Origin: Clostridia bacterium
GTDB lineage: Bacteria; Bacillota; Clostridia; Oscillospirales; CAG-272
Assembly (NCBI GenBank): GCA_017629925.1
Contig: JAGBWH010000168.1
Location: 1 to 5,988, forward strand
DNA: 5,988 bases
Direction of reading: 5' to 3'
Positions 5,564 through 5,988 of the stretch are shown here, in pieces. How positions within the stretch are numbered: the stretch's first letter is position 1; each line of letters begins with the position of its first letter. Under the pieces are notes generated by a model. The model did no database searches. It was not told the origin of the DNA and saw nothing but the letters and a program-made list of their open reading frames with translations. Both the position numbers and the translations under genes were made by a program.

Positions 5564-5808
5564 AGTTCTATTCGCCTTCGGCGAGTTCTATTGCTACGCA
5601 GTGATATTCGGCGTTCGCCGAGTGATATTTGCTCCGCAAGTTATGGGGCGAATAGAATATCACTGCAAGGCATTGCCTTGCAATATCACTTCCCGTAAGG
5701 GAAATATCACTCTTTGCACGAGCAAAGAATATCACTGAAGCCGTAAGGCTTCAATATCACTGTCGCTGTGCGACAATATCACTCTTTGCGTCAGCAAAGA
5801 ATATCACT
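5564..5808. repeat. Array of short hairpins joined by the 9-mer AATATCACT / AGTGATATT
   Basis: Right arm: seven AATATCACT copies (5656-5664, 5682-5690, 5703-5711, 5728-5736, 5753-5761, 5775-5783, 5800-5808). The six spacers between them are all perfect short palindromes: GCAAGGC-att-GCCTTGC, TCCC-gtaa-GGGA, CTTTGC-acga-GCAAAG, GAAGCC-gtaa-GGCTTC, GTCGC-tgt-GCGAC, CTTTGC-gtca-GCAAAG. Left arm: the motif in reverse complement, AGTGATATT (5600-5608, 5621-5629), and a variant AGTTCTATT (5564-5572, 5584-5592). These are separated by CGCC-ttc-GGCG, a weak TGC-tac-GCA, CGGCG-tt-CGCCG and TTGC-tcc-GCAA. The switch of orientation is at about 5639-5655. Spacer sequences differ but hairpin form is kept. 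I cannot name a family. Confidence 0.85.
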
Positions 5809-5814
5809 TTATAA

Positions 5815-5953
5815 CAACAGAAAAAGAGATAACATTTCGACGAACACGATTTGTTATCTCTTTCTGCTTGTAATATGGGTTTGGGCTTAGCCCATTTACG
5901 TTTGACTAGTCAAATGCGATGCTCGCACTTTGCGGGGAGTGTAAAATTCTCCG
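5815..5953 (+). repeat. Structured dispersed repeat, copy 2
   Basis: Second copy of the block at 1581-1733, same orientation, about 14 bases shorter because the linker after the first hairpin is reduced. It holds hairpin 5823-5863, TGGGC-tta-GCCCA (5882-5894), the dyad at 5899-5916 (centre CTAG instead of CCGG), GCGA-tgc-TCGC (5917-5927) and a terminal stem with GGAG/CTCC pairing (5936-5952) that is stronger here than in copy 1. It starts six bases after the last AATATCACT of the hairpin array. Similarity fades after CTCCG. Confidence 0.8.
5823..5863. terminator. Probable terminator hairpin within repeat copy 2
   Basis: Perfect 12-bp outer stem (5823-5834 with 5852-5863), the same 2x2 T/T internal loop as copy 1, then a three-pair inner stem (5837-5839 with 5847-5849) and a loop of seven. 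Read on the minus strand the stem runs into TTTTT followed by CTGTTG, a plausible intrinsic terminator for a gene entering from the right edge. On the plus strand the tail is TTTCTGCTTG, which is weaker. Confidence 0.6.
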
Positions 5954-5970
5954 CTAAGGACATCATGCTA

Positions 5971-5988
5971 TTATTCGTCTTCTTTTTC
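5971..5988 (-). CDS. Possible C-terminus of a minus-strand gene running off the right edge
   Basis: On the minus strand the final 18 bases read Glu-Lys-Glu-Asp-Glu-stop (TAA at 5973-5971, followed at once by TAG). A charged acidic tail is a common protein end, and the placement mirrors surE, whose stop lies about 35 bases beyond the end of repeat copy 1. With only five residues visible this is a guess; no product can be named. Confidence 0.25.
   Translation of the reverse strand, partial: EKEDE

Noticed and set aside
5351..5698. 115-residue plus-strand reading frame running from the HAD gene end into the hairpin array
   Set aside because: It overlaps the HAD 3' end out of frame, crosses a strong terminator, and its sequence is simply the translated hairpin array (low-complexity Arg/Ser/Leu). 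There is no ribosome binding site or domain.
5656..5808. CRISPR array
   Set aside because: The repeat is only nine bases, the intervals are 12-17 bases and each is itself a palindrome, and no cas gene is in the window.
5564..5808. Integron attC sites or an integrative-element attachment site
   Set aside because: There is no integrase gene, no recognisable R/L core boxes and no tRNA-end duplication; the units are much shorter than attC sites.

Overview
The window reads as a stretch of chromosome from a low-to-medium GC Gram-positive bacterium, most likely an uncultured member of the Clostridia (Bacillota). The basis is the gene set (DUF1015/COG4198 protein, RlmH, SurE, NrnA-type DHH proteins), strong AGGAGG-type ribosome binding sites, sigma-A-like promoters, and densely packed overlapping genes. 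The organism assignment is inference from style, not from a marker gene.

Layout. (1) Positions 1-1501, plus strand: the 3' part of a DUF1015-family gene, then rlmH one base after its stop. (2) Positions 1502-1768: a convergent junction holding copy 1 of a structured dispersed repeat, with two degenerate units of a 9-base motif in front of it. (3) Positions 1769-4414, minus strand: a three-gene overlapping operon, read in the order DHH/DHHA1 phosphoesterase B, DHH/DHHA1 phosphoesterase A, surE. (4) Positions 4415-4599: a divergent intergenic region with back-to-back promoters. (5) Positions 4600-5415, plus strand: a HAD-superfamily hydrolase, with an intrinsic terminator at 5473-5509. (6) Positions 5511-5953: a hairpin-rich non-coding region made of an array of short unrelated hairpins joined by the 9-mer AATATCACT or its reverse complement, followed by copy 2 of the dispersed repeat. 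(7) Positions 5971-5988 may be the last codons of a further minus-strand gene.

How the genes fit together. The minus-strand operon looks like nucleotide and short-RNA turnover. NrnA-type DHH proteins degrade 2-5 nt RNAs and/or pAp, and SurE dephosphorylates nucleoside monophosphates, so products of one step could feed the next. The HAD protein opposite is also a likely phosphatase, of unknown substrate. RlmH modifies 23S rRNA. These are ordinary housekeeping functions.

The unusual part is the non-coding composite element. Two copies of a roughly 140-155 nt block, both in the same orientation and both apparently in convergent gene-end junctions, keep the same hairpins despite base changes, including compensatory ones. 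Each is preceded by AATATCACT-type units: two degenerate ones at copy 1, and an expanded multi-hairpin array at copy 2. I cannot assign this to a named family from sequence alone.
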